In this document: positions 12,861 through 27,183 of the stretch, piece after piece
How the letters are laid out: every line of letters begins with the position of its first letter
Position numbering within the stretch: the stretch's first letter is position 1
From: Apostichopus japonicus
Taxonomy: Eukaryota; Echinodermata; Holothuroidea; Aspidochirotida; Stichopodidae
Length of the DNA: 64,000 nt
Assembly (NCBI RefSeq): GCF_037975245.1
Contig: NC_092580.1
Location: 8,965,001-9,029,000, forward strand
Direction of reading: 5' to 3'
Program-made: the position numbers and the translations under genes
The notes under the pieces: model-generated
What the model was told of the DNA's origin: nothing
Database searches by the model: none
What the model saw: only the letters and a program-made list of their open reading frames with translations

Positions 12861-13784
12861 ATCAATCGAATGTTCGACACCAATCGACCGAATGTGCGAC
12901 AACCATCAATCGAATGTGCGACACCAATTAAACGAATGTTCGACACCGATTAAACGAATGTTCGACACCGATCAATCGAATGTGCGACACCTATCAATCA
13001 AATGTGCGACACCGATCAATCGAATGTTCGACACCCATCAATCGAATGTTCGACACCCATCAATCGAATGTTCGACAACGATCAATCGAATGTTCGACAC
13101 CCATCAATCGAATGTTCGACACCCATCAATCGAATGTTCGACACCCATCAATCGAATGTTCGACACCGATCAATCGAATGTTCGACACCCATCAATCGAA
13201 TGTTCGACACCCATCAATCGAATGTGCGACACCTATCAATCGAATGTGCGACACAGATCAATCGAATGTTCGACACCGATCAATCGAACATACGACACCT
13301 ATCAATCGAATGTTCGACACCGATCAATCGAATTTGCGGCACCGATCAATCGAATGTTCGACACCAATCGACCGAATGTGCGACAACCATCAATCGAATG
13401 TGCGACACCAATTAAACGAATGTTCGACACCGATTAAACGAATGTTCGACACCGATCAATCGAATGTGCGACACCTATCAATCAAATGTGCGACACCGAT
13501 CAATCGAATGTTCGACACCCATCAATCGAATGTTCGACACCCATCAATCGAATGTTCGACACCGATCAATCGAATGTTCGACACCCATCAATCGAATGTT
13601 CGACACCCATCAATCGAATGTTCGACACCCATCAATCGAATGTTCGACACCGATCAATCGAATGTTCGACACCCATCAATCGAATGTTCGACACCCATCA
13701 ATCGAATGTGCGACACCTATCAATCGAATGTGCGACACAGATCAATCGAATGTTCGACACCGATCAATCGAATATACGACACCT
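12861..13784 (+). repeat. 484-bp (22-monomer) tandem duplication
   Basis: The CAATCGACCG units at 12883 and 13367 are 484 bp apart. The following CCTATCAATCAAATG, standard-monomer and AATATACG/AACATACG runs keep that offset until about 13,300/13,784. A visible difference is AACATACG in the first copy against AATATACG in the second. Confidence 0.75.
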
Positions 13785-14642
13785 ATCAATCAAATATGCG
13801 ACATGGATCAATCCAATGTTCGACACCGATCGATCGAATGTTCGACACCCATCGATCGAATGTTCGACACCGATCAATCGAATGTTCGACACCGATCAAT
13901 CGAATGTTCGACAACCATCAATCGAATGTTCGACACCCATCAATCGAATGTTCGACACCGATTAATCGAATTTGCGGCACCGATCAATCGAATGTTCGAC
14001 ACCAATCGACCGAATGTGCGACAACCATCAATCGAATGTGCGACACCAATTAAACGAATGTTCGACACCGATTAAACGAATGTTCGACACCGATCAATCG
14101 AATGTGCGACACCTATCAATCAAATGTGCGACACCGATCAATCGAATGTTCGACAACCATCAATCGAATGTTCGACACCCATCAATCGAATGTTCGACAC
14201 CGATCAATCGAATGTTCGACACCCATCAATCGAATGTTCGACACCCATCAATCGAATGTTCGACACCCATCAATCGAATGTTCGACACCGATCAATCGAA
14301 TGTGCGACACCCATCAATCGAATGTCCGACAACCATCAACCGAATGTGCGACATCGATCAATCGAATGTTCGACACCGATCAATCGAATATACGACACCG
14401 ATCAATCGAATGTGCGACACCCATTAATCGAATGTCCGACAACCATTAATCGAATGTTCGACAACGATCAGCCGAATATGCGATTCCTGTCAATCGAATG
14501 TTCGACAACCATCAATCGAATGTGCGACACAGATCAATCGAATGTGCGACACCTATCAATCGAATGTGCGACACAGATCAATCGAATGTTCGACACCGAT
14601 CAATCGAATATACGACACCTATCAATCAAATGTGCGATATGG

Positions 14643-14649
14643 ATCCACC
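14643..14649 (+). repeat. 7-bp stub at 14.6 kb
   Basis: GGATCC lies at 14641-14646, +5,307 from the stub at 9336, confirming that pairing. Confidence 0.95.
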
Positions 14650-15903
14650 ATCAATCGAATGTGCGACACAGATCAATCGAATGTCCGACAACCATCAACC
14701 GAATGTGCGACATCGATCAATCGAATGTTCGACACCGATCAATCGAATATACGACACCGATCAATCGAATGTGCGACACCCATTAATCGAATGTCCGACA
14801 ACCATTAATCGAATGTTCGACAACGATCAGCCGAATATGCGACACCCATTACTCGAATGTTCGACACTGATCAATCGAATTTGCGGCACTGATCAATCGA
14901 ATGTTCGACACCAATCGACCGAATGTGCGACAACCATCAATCGAATGTGCGACACCAATTAAACGAATGTTCGACACCGATTAAACGAATGTTCGACACC
15001 GATCAATCGAATGTGCGACACCTATCAATCAAATGTGCGACACCGATCAATCGAATGTTCGACACCCATCAATCGAATGTTCGACACCCATCAATCGAAT
15101 GTTCGACACCGATCAATCGAATGTTCGACACCCATCAATCGAATGTTCGACACCCATCAATCGAATGTTCGACACCGATCAATCGAATGTTCGACACCGA
15201 TCAATCGAATGTTCGACACCGATCAATCGAATGTTCGACACCCATCAATCGAATGTTCGACACCCATCAATCGAATGTTCGACACCGATCAATAAAATGT
15301 TCGACACCGATCAATCGAATGTTCGACACCGATCAATCGAATTTGCGGCACCGATCAATCAAATGTTTGGCACCGGTCAATCGAATGTTCGACACCGATC
15401 AATCGAATGTTCGACACCGATCAATCGAATGTGCGACACCTATCAATCAAATGTGCGACACCGATCAATCGAATGTTCGACACCCATCAATCGAATGTTC
15501 GACACCCATCAATCGAATGTTCGACACCCATCAATCGAATGTTCGACACCCATCAATCGAATGTTCGACACCTATCAATCAAATGTGTGGCACCGATCAA
15601 TCGAATGTTCGACACCGATCAATCGAATGTTCGACACCCATCAATCGAATGTTCGACACCGATCAATCGAATGTTCGACACCCATCAATCGAATGTCCGA
15701 CAACCATTAATCGAATATTCGACAACGATCAGCCGAATATGCGATTCCTGTCAATCGAATGTTCGACAACCATCAATCGAATGTGCGACACAGATCAATC
15801 GAATGTGCGACACCTATCAATCGAATGTGCGACACAGATCAATCGAATGTTCGACACCCATCAATCGAATATACGACACCTATCAATCAAATGTGCGATA
15901 TGG

Positions 15904-15910
15904 ATCCACC
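15904..15910 (+). repeat. 7-bp stub at 15.9 kb
   Basis: It lies within the 22-monomer gain of the second 5.3-5.7 kb copy. The AATATACG unit on its left is preceded by CCCATC instead of CCGATC, a private change. Confidence 0.95.
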
Positions 15911-16526
15911 ATCAATCGAATGTGCGACACAGATCAATCGAATGTCCGACAACCATCAACCGAATGTGCGACATCGATCAATCGAATGTTCGACACCGAT
16001 CAATCGAATATACGACACCGATCAATCGAATGTGCGACACCCATTAATCGAATGTCCGACAACCATTAATCGAATGTTCGACAACGATCAGCCGAATATG
16101 CGACACCCATTAATCGAATGTTCGACACCGATCAATCGAATTTGCGGCACCGATCAATCGAATGTTCGACACCAATCGACCGAATGTGCGACAACCATCA
16201 ATCGAATGTGCGACACCAATTAAACGAATGTTCGACACCGATTAAACGAATGTTCGACACCGATCAATCGAATGTGCGACACCTATCAATCAAATGTGCG
16301 ACACCGATCAATCGAATGTTCGACACCCATCAATCGAATGTTCGACACCCATCAATCGAATGTTCGACACCGATCAATCGAATGTTCGACACCCATCAAT
16401 CGAATGTTCGACAACCATCAATCGAATGTTCGACACCGATCAATCGAATGTTCGACACCGATCAATCGAATGTTCGACACCGATCAATCGAATGTTCGAC
16501 ACCCATCAATCGAATGTTCGACACCC

Positions 16527-16547
16527 ATCATCGGAAGTGCGACACCG
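16527..16547 (+). repeat. 21-bp monomer starting ATCATCGG
   Basis: Partner of 10861 at +5,666. Two further changes turn CGAATGTGCG into CGGAAGTGCG, the only monomer of that spelling that I saw. Confidence 0.9.
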
Positions 16548-19208
16548 ATCAATCAAATGTTCGACACCGATCAATCGAATGTTCGACACCGATCAATCGA
16601 ATTTGCGGCACCGATCAATCAAATGTTTGGCACCGGTCAATCGAATGTTCGACACCGATCAATCGAATGTTCGACACCAATCGACCGAATGTGCGACAAC
16701 CATCAATCGAATGTGCGACACCAATGAAACGAATGTTCGACACCGATTAAACGAATGTTCAACACCGATCAATCGAATGTGCGACACCTATCAATCAAAT
16801 GTGCGACACCGATCAATCGAATGTTCGACACCCATCTATCGAATGTTCGACACCCATGAATCGAATGTTCGACACCGATCAATCGAATGTTCGACACCGA
16901 TCAATCGAATGTTCGACACCCATCAATCGAATGTTCGACACCCATGAATCGACTGTTCGACACCGATCAATCGAATGTTCGACACCGATCAATCGAATGT
17001 TCGACACCCATCAATCGAATGTTCGACAACGATCAATCGAATGTGCGACATGGATCAATCAAAGGTTCGACACCGATCAATCGAATGGTAGACACCGATC
17101 AATCGAATTTGCGGCACCGATCAATCAAATGTGTGGCACCGATCAATCGAATGTTCGACACCGATCAATCGAATGTTCGACACCTATCAACCGAATGTGC
17201 GACACAGATCAATCGATGTGCTACACCGATTAAACGAATGTTCGACACCGATCAATCGAATGTGCTGCACCGATTAAGCGAATGTTCGACACCGGTCAAT
17301 CGAATATACGACACCTATCAATCAAATGTGCGACATGGATCAATCAAATCTTCGACACCGATCAATCGAATGTTCCACACCGATCAATCGAATTTGCGGC
17401 ACCGATCAATCAAATGTGTGGCACCGATCAATCGAATGTTCGACACCGATCAATCGAATGTTCGACACCCATCAATCGAATGTTCGACACCCATTAATCG
17501 AATGTTCGACACCGATCAATCGCATGTTCGACACCGATCAATCGAATGTTCGACACCCATCAATCGAATGTTCGACACCCATCAATCGAATGTTCGACAC
17601 CGGTAAATCGAATGTGCGGTACCGATGAATCGAATATGCGACACCCATTAATCGAATGTTCGACACCGATCAATCGAATGTTCGACAACCATCAAACGAA
17701 TGTGCGACACCCATCAATCGAATGTGCGACACCCATTAATCGAATGTCCGACAACCATCAATCGAATGTTCGACAACGATCAGCCGAATATGCGACCCCT
17801 ATCAATCGAATGTTCGACAACCATCAATCGAATGTTCGACACCGATCAATCGAATGTGCGACACAGATCAATCGAATGTCCGACAACCATCAACCGAATG
17901 GGCGACATCGATCAATCGAATGTTCGACACCGATCAATCGAATATACGACACCGATCAATCAAATGTGCGACATGGATCAATCAAATGTTCGACACCTAT
18001 CAATCGAATGTTCGACAAAGATCAATCGAATTTGCGGCACCGATCAATCGAATTTGCGGCACCGATCAATCAAATGTGTGGCACCGATCAATCGAATGTT
18101 CGACACCGATCAATCGAATGTTCGACACCCATCAATCCAATGTTCGACACCGATCAATCGAATGTTCGACACCCATCAATCGAATGTTCGACACCGTTCA
18201 ATCGAATGTGCGACACAGATCAATCGAATTTCCGACAACCATCAACCGAATGTGCGACATCGATCAATCGAATGTTCGACACCGATCAATCGAATATACG
18301 ACACCGATCAATCGAATGTGCGACACCCATTAATCGAATGTCCGACAACCATTAATCGAATGTTCGACAACGATCAGCCGAATATGCGATTCCTGTCAAT
18401 CGAATGTTCGACAACCATCAATCGAATGTGCGACACAGATCAATCGAATGTGCGAGACCTATCAATCGAATGTGCGACACAGATCAATCGAATGTTCGAC
18501 ACCGATCAATCGAATATACGACACCTATCAATCGAATGTGCGACATGGATCAATCCAATGTTCGACACCGATCAATCGAATGTTCGACATCCATCGATCG
18601 AATGTTCGACACCGATCAATCGAATGTTCGACACCGATTAAACGAATGTTCGACACCGATCAATCGAATGTGCGACACCTATCAATCAAATGTGCGACAC
18701 CGATCAATCGAATGTTCGACAACCATCAATCGAATGTTCGACACCCATCAATCGAATGTTCGACACCGATCAATCGAATGTTCGACACCCATCAATCGAA
18801 TGTTCGACACCCATCAATCGTATGTTCGACACCCATCAATCGAATGTTCGACACCGATCAATCGAATGTGCGACACAGATCAATCGAATGTCCGACAACC
18901 ATCAACCGAATGTGCGACATCGATCAATCGAATGTTCGACACCGATCAATCGAATATACGACACCGATCAATCGAATGTGCGACACCCATTAATCGAATG
19001 TCCGACAACCATTAATCGAATGTTCGACAACGATCAGCCGAATATGCGATTCCTGTCAATCGAATGTTCGACAACCATCAATCGAATGTGCGACACAGAT
19101 CAATCGAATGTGCGACACCTATCAATCGAATGTGCGACACAGATCAATCGAATGTTCGACACCGATCAATCGAATATACGACACCTATCAATCAAATGTG
19201 CGATATGG

Positions 19209-19215
19209 ATCCACC
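19209..19215 (+). repeat. 7-bp stub, 4.24-kb copy 1, first
   Basis: The right flank is ATCAATCG with ACAGATC. It pairs with 23491 in copy 2 (+4,282). Confidence 0.95.
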
Positions 19216-21503
19216 ATCAATCGAATGTGCGACACAGATCAATCGAATGTCCGACAACCATCAACCGAATGTGCGACATCGATCAATCGAATGTTCGACA
19301 CCGATCAATCGAATATACGACACCGATCAATCGAATGTGCGACACCCATTAATCGAATGTCCGACAACCATTAATCGAATGTTCGACAACGATCAGCCGA
19401 ATATGCGACACCCATTAATCGAATGTTCGACACTGATCAATCGAATTTGCGGCACCGATCAATCGAATGTTCGACACCAATCGACCGAATGTGCGACAAC
19501 CATCAATCGAATGTGCGACACCAATTAAACGAATGTTCGACACCGATTAAACGAATGTTCGACACCGATCAATCGAATGTGCGACACCTATCAATCAAAT
19601 GTGCGACACCGATCAATCGAATGTTCGACACCCATCAATCGAATGTTCGACACCCATCAATCGAATGTTCGACACCGATCAATCGAATGTTCGACACCGA
19701 TCAATCGAATGTTCGACACCGATCAATCGAATGTTCGACACCCATCAATCGAATGTTCGACACCCATCAATCGAATGTGCGACACCGATCAATCAAATGT
19801 TCGACACCGATCAATCGAATGTTCGACACCGATCAATCGAATTTGCGGCACCGATCAATCAAATGTTTGGCACCGGTCAATCGAATGTTCGACACCGATC
19901 AATCGAATGTTCGACACCGATCAATCGAATGTGCGACACCTATCAATCAAATGTGCGACACCGATCAATCGAATGTTCGACACCCATCAATCGAATGTTC
20001 GACACCCATCAATCGAATGTTCGACACCGATCAATCGAATGTTCGACACCCATCAATCGAATGTTCGACACCCATCAATCGAATGTTCGACACCCATCAA
20101 TCGAATGTTCGACACCGATCAATCGAATTTGCGGCACCGATCAATCGAATGTTCGACACCAATCGACCGAATGTGCGACAACCATCAATCGAATGTGCGA
20201 CACCAATTAAACGAATGTTCGACACCGATTAAACGAATGTTCGACACCGATCAATCGAATGTGCGACACCTATCAATCAAATGTGCGACACCGATCAATC
20301 GAATGTTCGACACCCATCAATCGAATGTTCGACACCGATCAATCGAATGTTCGACACCGATCAATCGAATGTTCGACACCCATCAATCGAATGTTCGACA
20401 CCCATCAATCGAATGTTCGACACCCATCAATCGAATGTTCGACACCGATCAATCGAATGTTCGACACCCATCAATCGAATGTTCGACACCCATCAATCGA
20501 ATGTGCGACACCTATCAATCGAATTTGCGACACAGATCAATCGAATGTTCGACACCGATCAATCGAATATACGACACCTATCAATCAAATATGCGACATG
20601 GATCAATCCAATGTTCGACACCGATCAATCGAATGTTCGACAACGATCAATCGAATTAGCGGCACCGATCAATCGAATGTTCGACACCCATCGATCGAAT
20701 GTTCGACACCCATCGATCGAATGTTCGACACCGATCTATCGAATGTTCGACACCGATCAATCGAATGTTCGACAACCATCAATCGAATGTTCGACACCCA
20801 TCAATCGAATGTTCGACACCGATCAATCGAATTTGCGGCACCGATCAATCGAATGTTCGACACCAATCGACCGAATGTGCGACAACCATCAATCGAATGT
20901 GCGACACCAATTAAACGAATGTTCGACACCGATTAAACGAATGTTCGACACCGATCAATCGAATGTGCGACACCTATCAATCAAATGTGCGACACCGATC
21001 AATCGAATGTTCGACAACCATCAATCGAATGTTCGACACCCATCAATCGAATGTTCGACACCGATCAATCGAATGTTCGACACCCATCAATCGAATGTTC
21101 GACACCCATCAATCGAATGTTCGACACCCATCAATCGAATGTTCGACACCGATCAATCGAATGTGCGACACAGATCAATCGAATGTCCGACAACCATCAA
21201 CCGAATGTGCGACATCGATCAATCGAATGTTCGACACCGATCAATCGAATATACGACACCGATCAATCGAATGTGCGACACCCATTAATCGAATGTTCGA
21301 CAACCATTAATCGAATGTTCGACAACGATTAGCCGAATATGCGATTCCTGTCAATCGAATGTTCGACAACCATCAATCGAATGTGCGACACAGATCAATC
21401 GAATGTGCGACACCTATCAATCGAATGTGCGACACAGATCAATCGAATGTTCGACACCGATCAATCGAATATACGACACCTATCAATCAAATGTGCGATA
21501 TGG

Positions 21504-21510
21504 ATCCACC
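21504..21510 (+). repeat. 7-bp stub, 4.24-kb copy 1, second
   Basis: The right flank is ATCAACCG with GACATCG, not ATCAATCG. Relative to the other right-flank type two monomers are missing. Confidence 0.95.
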
Positions 21511-23490
21511 ATCAACCGAATGTGCGACATCGATCAATCGAATGTTCGACACCGATCAATCGAATATACGACACCGATCAATCGAATGTGCGACACCCAT
21601 TAATCGAATGTCCGACAACCATTAATCGAATGTTCGACACCGATCAATCGAATATACGACACCTATCAATCAAATATGCGACATGGATCAATCCAATGTT
21701 CGACACCGATCAATCGAATGTTCGACACCGATCAATCGAATTAGCGGCACCGATCAATCGAATGTTCGACACCCATCGATCGAATGTTCGACACCCATCG
21801 ATCGAATGTTCGACACCCATCAATCGAATGTTCGACACCGGTAAATCGAATGTGCGGTACCGATGAATCGAATATGCGACACCCATTAATCGAATGTTCG
21901 ACACCGATCAATCGAATGTTCGACAACCATCAAACGAATGTGCGACACCCATCAATCGAATGTGCGACACCCATTAATCGAATGTCCGACAACCATCAAT
22001 CGAATGTTCGACAACGATCAGCCGAATATGCGACCCCTATCAATCGAATGTTCGACAACCATCAATCGAATGTTCGACACCGATCAATCGAATGTGCGAC
22101 ACAGATCAATCGAATGTCCGACAACCATCAACCGAATGGGCGACATCGATCAATCGAATGTTCGACACCGATCAATCGAATATACGACACCGATCAATCA
22201 AATGTGCGACATGGATCAATCAAATGTTCGACACCTATCAATCGAATGTTCGACAAAGATCAATCGAATTTGCGGCACCGATCAATCGAATTTGCGGCAC
22301 CGATCAATCAAATGTGTGGCACCGATCAATCGAATGTTCGACACCGATCAATCGAATGTTCGACACCCATCAATCCAATGTTCGACACCGATCAATCGAA
22401 TGTTCGACACCCATCAATCGAATGTTCGACACCGTTCAATCGAATGTGCGACACAGATCAATCGAATTTCCGACAACCATCAACCGAATGTGCGACATCG
22501 ATCAATCGAATGTTCGACACCGATCAATCGAATATACGACACCGATCAATCGAATGTGCGACACCCATTAATCGAATGTCCGACAACCATTAATCGAATG
22601 TTCGACAACGATCAGCCGAATATGCGATTCCTGTCAATCGAATGTTCGATAACCATCAATCGAATGTGCGACACAGATCAATCGAATGTGCGAGACCTAT
22701 CAATCGAATGTGCGACACAGATCAATCGAATGTTCGACACCGATCAATCGAATATACGACACCTATCAATCGAATGTGCGACATGGATCAATCCAATGTT
22801 CGACACCGATCAATCGAATTAGCGGCACCGATCAATCAAATGTGTGGCACCGATCAATCGAATGTTCGACACCCATTAATCGAATCTTCGACACCGATCA
22901 ATCGAATGTTCGACACCGATCAATCGAATGTTCGACACCGATCAATCGAATGTGCGACACCTATCAATCAAATGTGCGACACCGATCAATCGAATGTTCG
23001 ACAACCATCAATCGAATGTTCGACACCCATCAATCGAATGTTCGACACCGATCAATCGAATGTTCGACACCCATCAATCGAATGTTCGACACCCATCAAT
23101 CGTATGTTCGACACCCATCAATCGAATGTTCGACACCGATCAATCGAATGTGCGACACAGATCAATCGAATGTCCGACAACCATCAACCGAATGTGCGAC
23201 ATCGATCAATCGAATGTTCGACACCGATCAATCGAATATACGACACCGATCAATCGAATGTGCGACACCCATTAATCGAATGTCCGACAACCATTAATCG
23301 AATGTTCGACAACGATCAGCCGAATATGCGATTCCTGTCAATCGAATGTTCGACAACCATCAATCGAATGTGCGACACAGATCAATCGAATGTGCGACAC
23401 CTATCAATCGAATGTGCGACACAGATCAATCGAATGTTCGACACCGATCAATCGAATATACGACACCTATCAATCAAATGTGCGATATGG

Positions 23491-23497
23491 ATCCACC
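23491..23497 (+). repeat. 7-bp stub, 4.35-kb copy 2, first
   Basis: Same flanks as 19209. Confidence 0.95.
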
Positions 23498-25851
23498 ATC
23501 AATCGAATGTGCGACACAGATCAATCGAATGTCCGACAACCATCAACCGAATGTGCGACATCGATCAATCGAATGTTCGACACCGATCAATCGAATATAC
23601 GACACCGATCAATCGAATGTGCGACACCCATTAATCGAATGTCCGACAACCATTAATCGAATGTTCGACAACGATCAGCCGAATATGCGACACCCATTAA
23701 TCGAATGTTCGACACTGATCAATCGAATTTGCGGCACCGATCAATCGAATGTTCGACACCAATCGACCGAATGTGCGACAACCATCAATCGAATGTGCGA
23801 CACCAATTAAACGAATGTTCGACACCGATTAAACGAATGTTCGACACCGATCAATCGAATGTGCGACACCTATCAATCAAATGTGCGACACCGATCAATC
23901 GAATGTTCGACACCCATCAATCGAATGTTCGACACCCATCAATCGAATGTTCGACACCGATCAATCGAATGTTCGACACCCATCAATCGAATGTTCGACA
24001 CCCATCAATCGAATGTTCGACACCGATCAATCGAATGTTCGACACCGATCAATCGAATGTTCGACACCGATCAATCGAATGTTCGACACCCATCAATCGA
24101 ATGTTCGACACCCATCAATCGAATGTGCGACACCGATCAATCAAATGTTCGACACCGATCAATCGAATGTTCGACACCGATCAATCGAATTTGCGGCACC
24201 GATCAATCAAATGTTTGGCACCGGTCAATCGAATGTTCGACACCGATCAATCGAATGTTCGACACCGATCAATCGAATGTGCGACACCTATCAATCAAAT
24301 GTGCGACACCGATCAATCGAATGTTCGACACCCATCAATCGAATGTTCGACACCCATCAATCGAATGTTCGACACCGATCAATCGAATGTTCGACACCCA
24401 TCAATCGAATGTTCGACACCCATCAATCGAATGTTCGACACCCATCAATCGAATGTTCGACACCGATCAATCGAATTTGCCGCACCGATCAATCGAATGT
24501 TCGACACCAATCGACCGAATGTGCGACAACCATCAATCGAATGTGCGACACCAATTAAACGAATGTTCGACACCGATTAAACGAATGTTCGACACCGATC
24601 AATCGAATGTGCGACACCTATCAATCAAATGTGCGACACCGATCAATCGAATGTTCGACACCCATCAATCGAATGTTCGACACCGATCAATCGAATGTTC
24701 GACACCGATCAATCGAATGTTCGACACCCATCAATCGAATGTTCGACACCCATCAATCGAATGTTCGACACCCATCAATCGAATGTTCGACACCGATCAA
24801 TCGAATGTTCGACACCCATCAATCGAATGTTCGACACCCATCAATCGAATGTGCGACACCTATCAATCGAATTTGCGACACAGATCAATCGAATGTTCGA
24901 CACCGATCAATCGAATATACGACACCTATCAATCAAATATGCGACATGGATCAATCCAATGTTCGACACCGATCAATCGAATGTTCGACAACGATCAATC
25001 GAATTAGCGGCACCGATCAATCGAATGTTCGACACCCATCGATCGAATGTTCGACACCCATCGATCGAATGTTCGACACCGATCTATCGAATGTTCGACA
25101 CCGATCAATCGAATGTTCGACAACCATCAATCGAATGTTCGACACCCATCAATCGAATGTTCGACACCGATCAATCGAATTTGCGGCACCGATCAATCGA
25201 ATGTTCGACACCAATCGACCGAATGTGCGACAACCATCAATCGAATGTGCGACACCAATTAAACGAATGTTCGACACCGATTAAACGAATGTTCGACACC
25301 GATCAATCGAATGTGCGACACCTATCAATCAAATGTGCGACACCGATCAATCGAATGTTCGACAACCATCAATCGAATGTTCGACACCCATCAATCGAAT
25401 GTTCGACACCGATCAATCGAATGTTCGACACCCATCAATCGAATGTTCGACACCCATCAATCGAATGTTCGACACCCATCAATCGAATGTTCGACACCGA
25501 TCAATCGAATGTTCGACACAGATCAATCGAATGTCCGACAACCATCAACCGAATGTGCGACATCGATCAATCGAATGTTCGACACCGATCAATCGAATAT
25601 ACGACACCGATCAATCGAATGTGCGACACCCATTAATCGAATGTTCGACAACCATTAATCGAATGTTCGACAACGATTAGCCGAATATGCGATTCCTGTC
25701 AATCGAATGTTCGACAACCATCAATCGAATGTGCGACACAGATCAATCGAATGTGCGACACCTATCAATCGAATGTGCGACACAGATCAATCGAATGTTC
25801 GACACCGATCAATCGAATATACGACACCTATCAATCAAATGTGCGATATGG

Positions 25852-25858
25852 ATCCACC
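25852..25858 (+). repeat. 7-bp stub, 4.35-kb copy 2, second
   Basis: It has the ATCAACCG right flank, the partner of 21504 (+4,348). Confidence 0.95.
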
Positions 25859-26148
25859 ATCAACCGAATGTGCGACATCGATCAATCGAATGTTCGACAC
25901 CGATCAATCGAATATACGACACCGATCAATCGAATGTGCGACACCCATTAATCGAATGTCCGACAACCATTAATCGAATGTTCGACACCGATCAATCGAA
26001 TATACGACACCTATCAATCAAATATGCGACATGGATCAATCCAATGTTCGACACCGATCAATCGAATGTTCGACACCGATCAATCGAATTAGCGGCACCG
26101 ATCAATCGAATGTTCGACACCCATCGATCGAATGTTCGACACCCATCG

Positions 26149-26743
26149 ATCGAATGTTCGACACCGATCAATCGAATGTTCGACACCGATCAATCGAATG
26201 TTCGACAACCATCAATCGAATGTTCGACACCCATCAATCGAATGTTCGACACCGATCAATCGAATTTGCGGCACCGATCAATCGAATGTTCGACACCAAT
26301 CGACCGAATGTGCGACAACCATCAATCGAATGTGCGACACCAATTAAACGAATGTTCGACACCGATTAAACGAATGTTCGACACCGATCAATCGAATGTG
26401 CGACACCGATCAATCAAATGTGCGACACCGATCAATCGAATGTTCGACAACCATCAATCGAATGTTCGACACCCATCAATCGAATGTTCGACACCGATCA
26501 ATCGAATGTTCGACACCCATCAATCGAATGTTCGACACCCATCAATCGAATGTTCGACACCCATCAATCGAATGTTCGACACCGATCAATCGAATGTGCG
26601 ACACAGATCAATCGAATGTCCGACAACCATCAACCGAATGTGCGACATCGATCAATCGAATGTTCGACACCGATCAATCGAATATACGACACCGATCAAT
26701 CGAATGTGCGACACCCATTAATCGAATGTCCGACAACCATTAA
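26149..26743 (+). repeat. Partial third copy of the 4.3-kb repeat interior
   Basis: It matches 25,064-25,658 at an offset of 1,085 bp (49 monomers plus one stub length). The CAATCGACCG units at 25214 and 26299 show this spacing. It therefore repeats an internal part of copy 2 and is not a full third unit. Its last 220 bp seed the following triplication. Confidence 0.8.
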
Positions 26744-27183
26744 TCAAATGTTCGACACCCATCAATCGAATGTTCGACACCCATCAATCGAATGTTCGAC
26801 ACCGATCAATCGAATGTGCGACACAGATCAATCGAATGTCCGACAACCATCAACCGAATGTGCGACATCGATCAATCGAATGTTCGACACCGATCAATCG
26901 AATATACCACACCGATCAATCGAATGTGCGACACCCATTAATCGAATGTTCGACACCCATCAATCGAATGTTCGACACCCATCAATCGAATGTTCGACAC
27001 CCATCAATCGAATGTTCGACACCGATCAATCGAATGTGCGACACAGATCAATCGAATGTCCGACAACCATCAACCGAATGTGCGACATCGATCAATCGAA
27101 TGTTCGACACCGATCAATCGAATATACGACACCGATCAATCGAATGTGCGACACCCATTAATCGAATGTCCGACAACCATTAA
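26524..27183 (+). repeat. Triplicated 220-bp block (10 monomers, three times)
   Basis: The CATCAACCG unit recurs at 26631, 26851 and 27071, exactly 220 bp apart. Each block runs: standard monomers, ACAGATC, TCCGACAACC, CATCAACCG, GACATCG, AATATACG, CCCATTAATCG. The middle block has one private change, AATATACCACACC instead of AATATACGACACC (about 26,906). The junctions differ (ATTAATCAAATG after blocks 1 and 3, ATTAATCGAATG after block 2). Confidence 0.9.

Larger units (their letters stand above)
14408..18578 (+). repeat. Rearranged 5.3-5.7 kb higher-order repeat, copy 2
   Basis: This is the right-hand partner of 9,101-12,560. It carries three changes relative to copy 1: a seven-monomer loss near 15.69 kb where ATCAATCGAATGTCCG joins directly to an ATTAATCG unit, a gain of 22 monomers plus a second GGATCC stub at about 15.87-16.36 kb, and a gain of 16 monomers near 17.96-18.3 kb. 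Its tail overlaps the first copy of the 4.24-kb duplication, so that duplication arose later and used this segment. Confidence 0.8.
17563..21800 (+). repeat. 4.24-kb tandem duplication, copy 1
   Basis: It is 4,238 bp, or 192 monomers plus two 7-bp stubs (19209 and 21504). It starts just before the GGTAAATCG/GGTACCGATG units and ends with two ATCGATCG units. It matches 21,801-26,148 in order and almost base for base, with gains in the second copy described in that entry. Confidence 0.9.
21801..26148 (+). repeat. 4.35-kb tandem duplication, copy 2
   Basis: It is 4,348 bp, or 197 monomers plus two stubs (23491, 25852). The offset from copy 1 is 4,238 bp to about 22.75 kb, then 4,282 (two monomers more, where an AATTAGCGG/ATGTGTGGC/ATTAATCGAATCTTCG run replaces a shorter one) and 4,348 from about 24.0 kb (three monomers more). 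Private changes include GATAACCATC at about 22,648, TTTGCCGCACC at about 24,477 and TTCGACACAG instead of TGCGACACAG at about 25,510. Confidence 0.9.
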
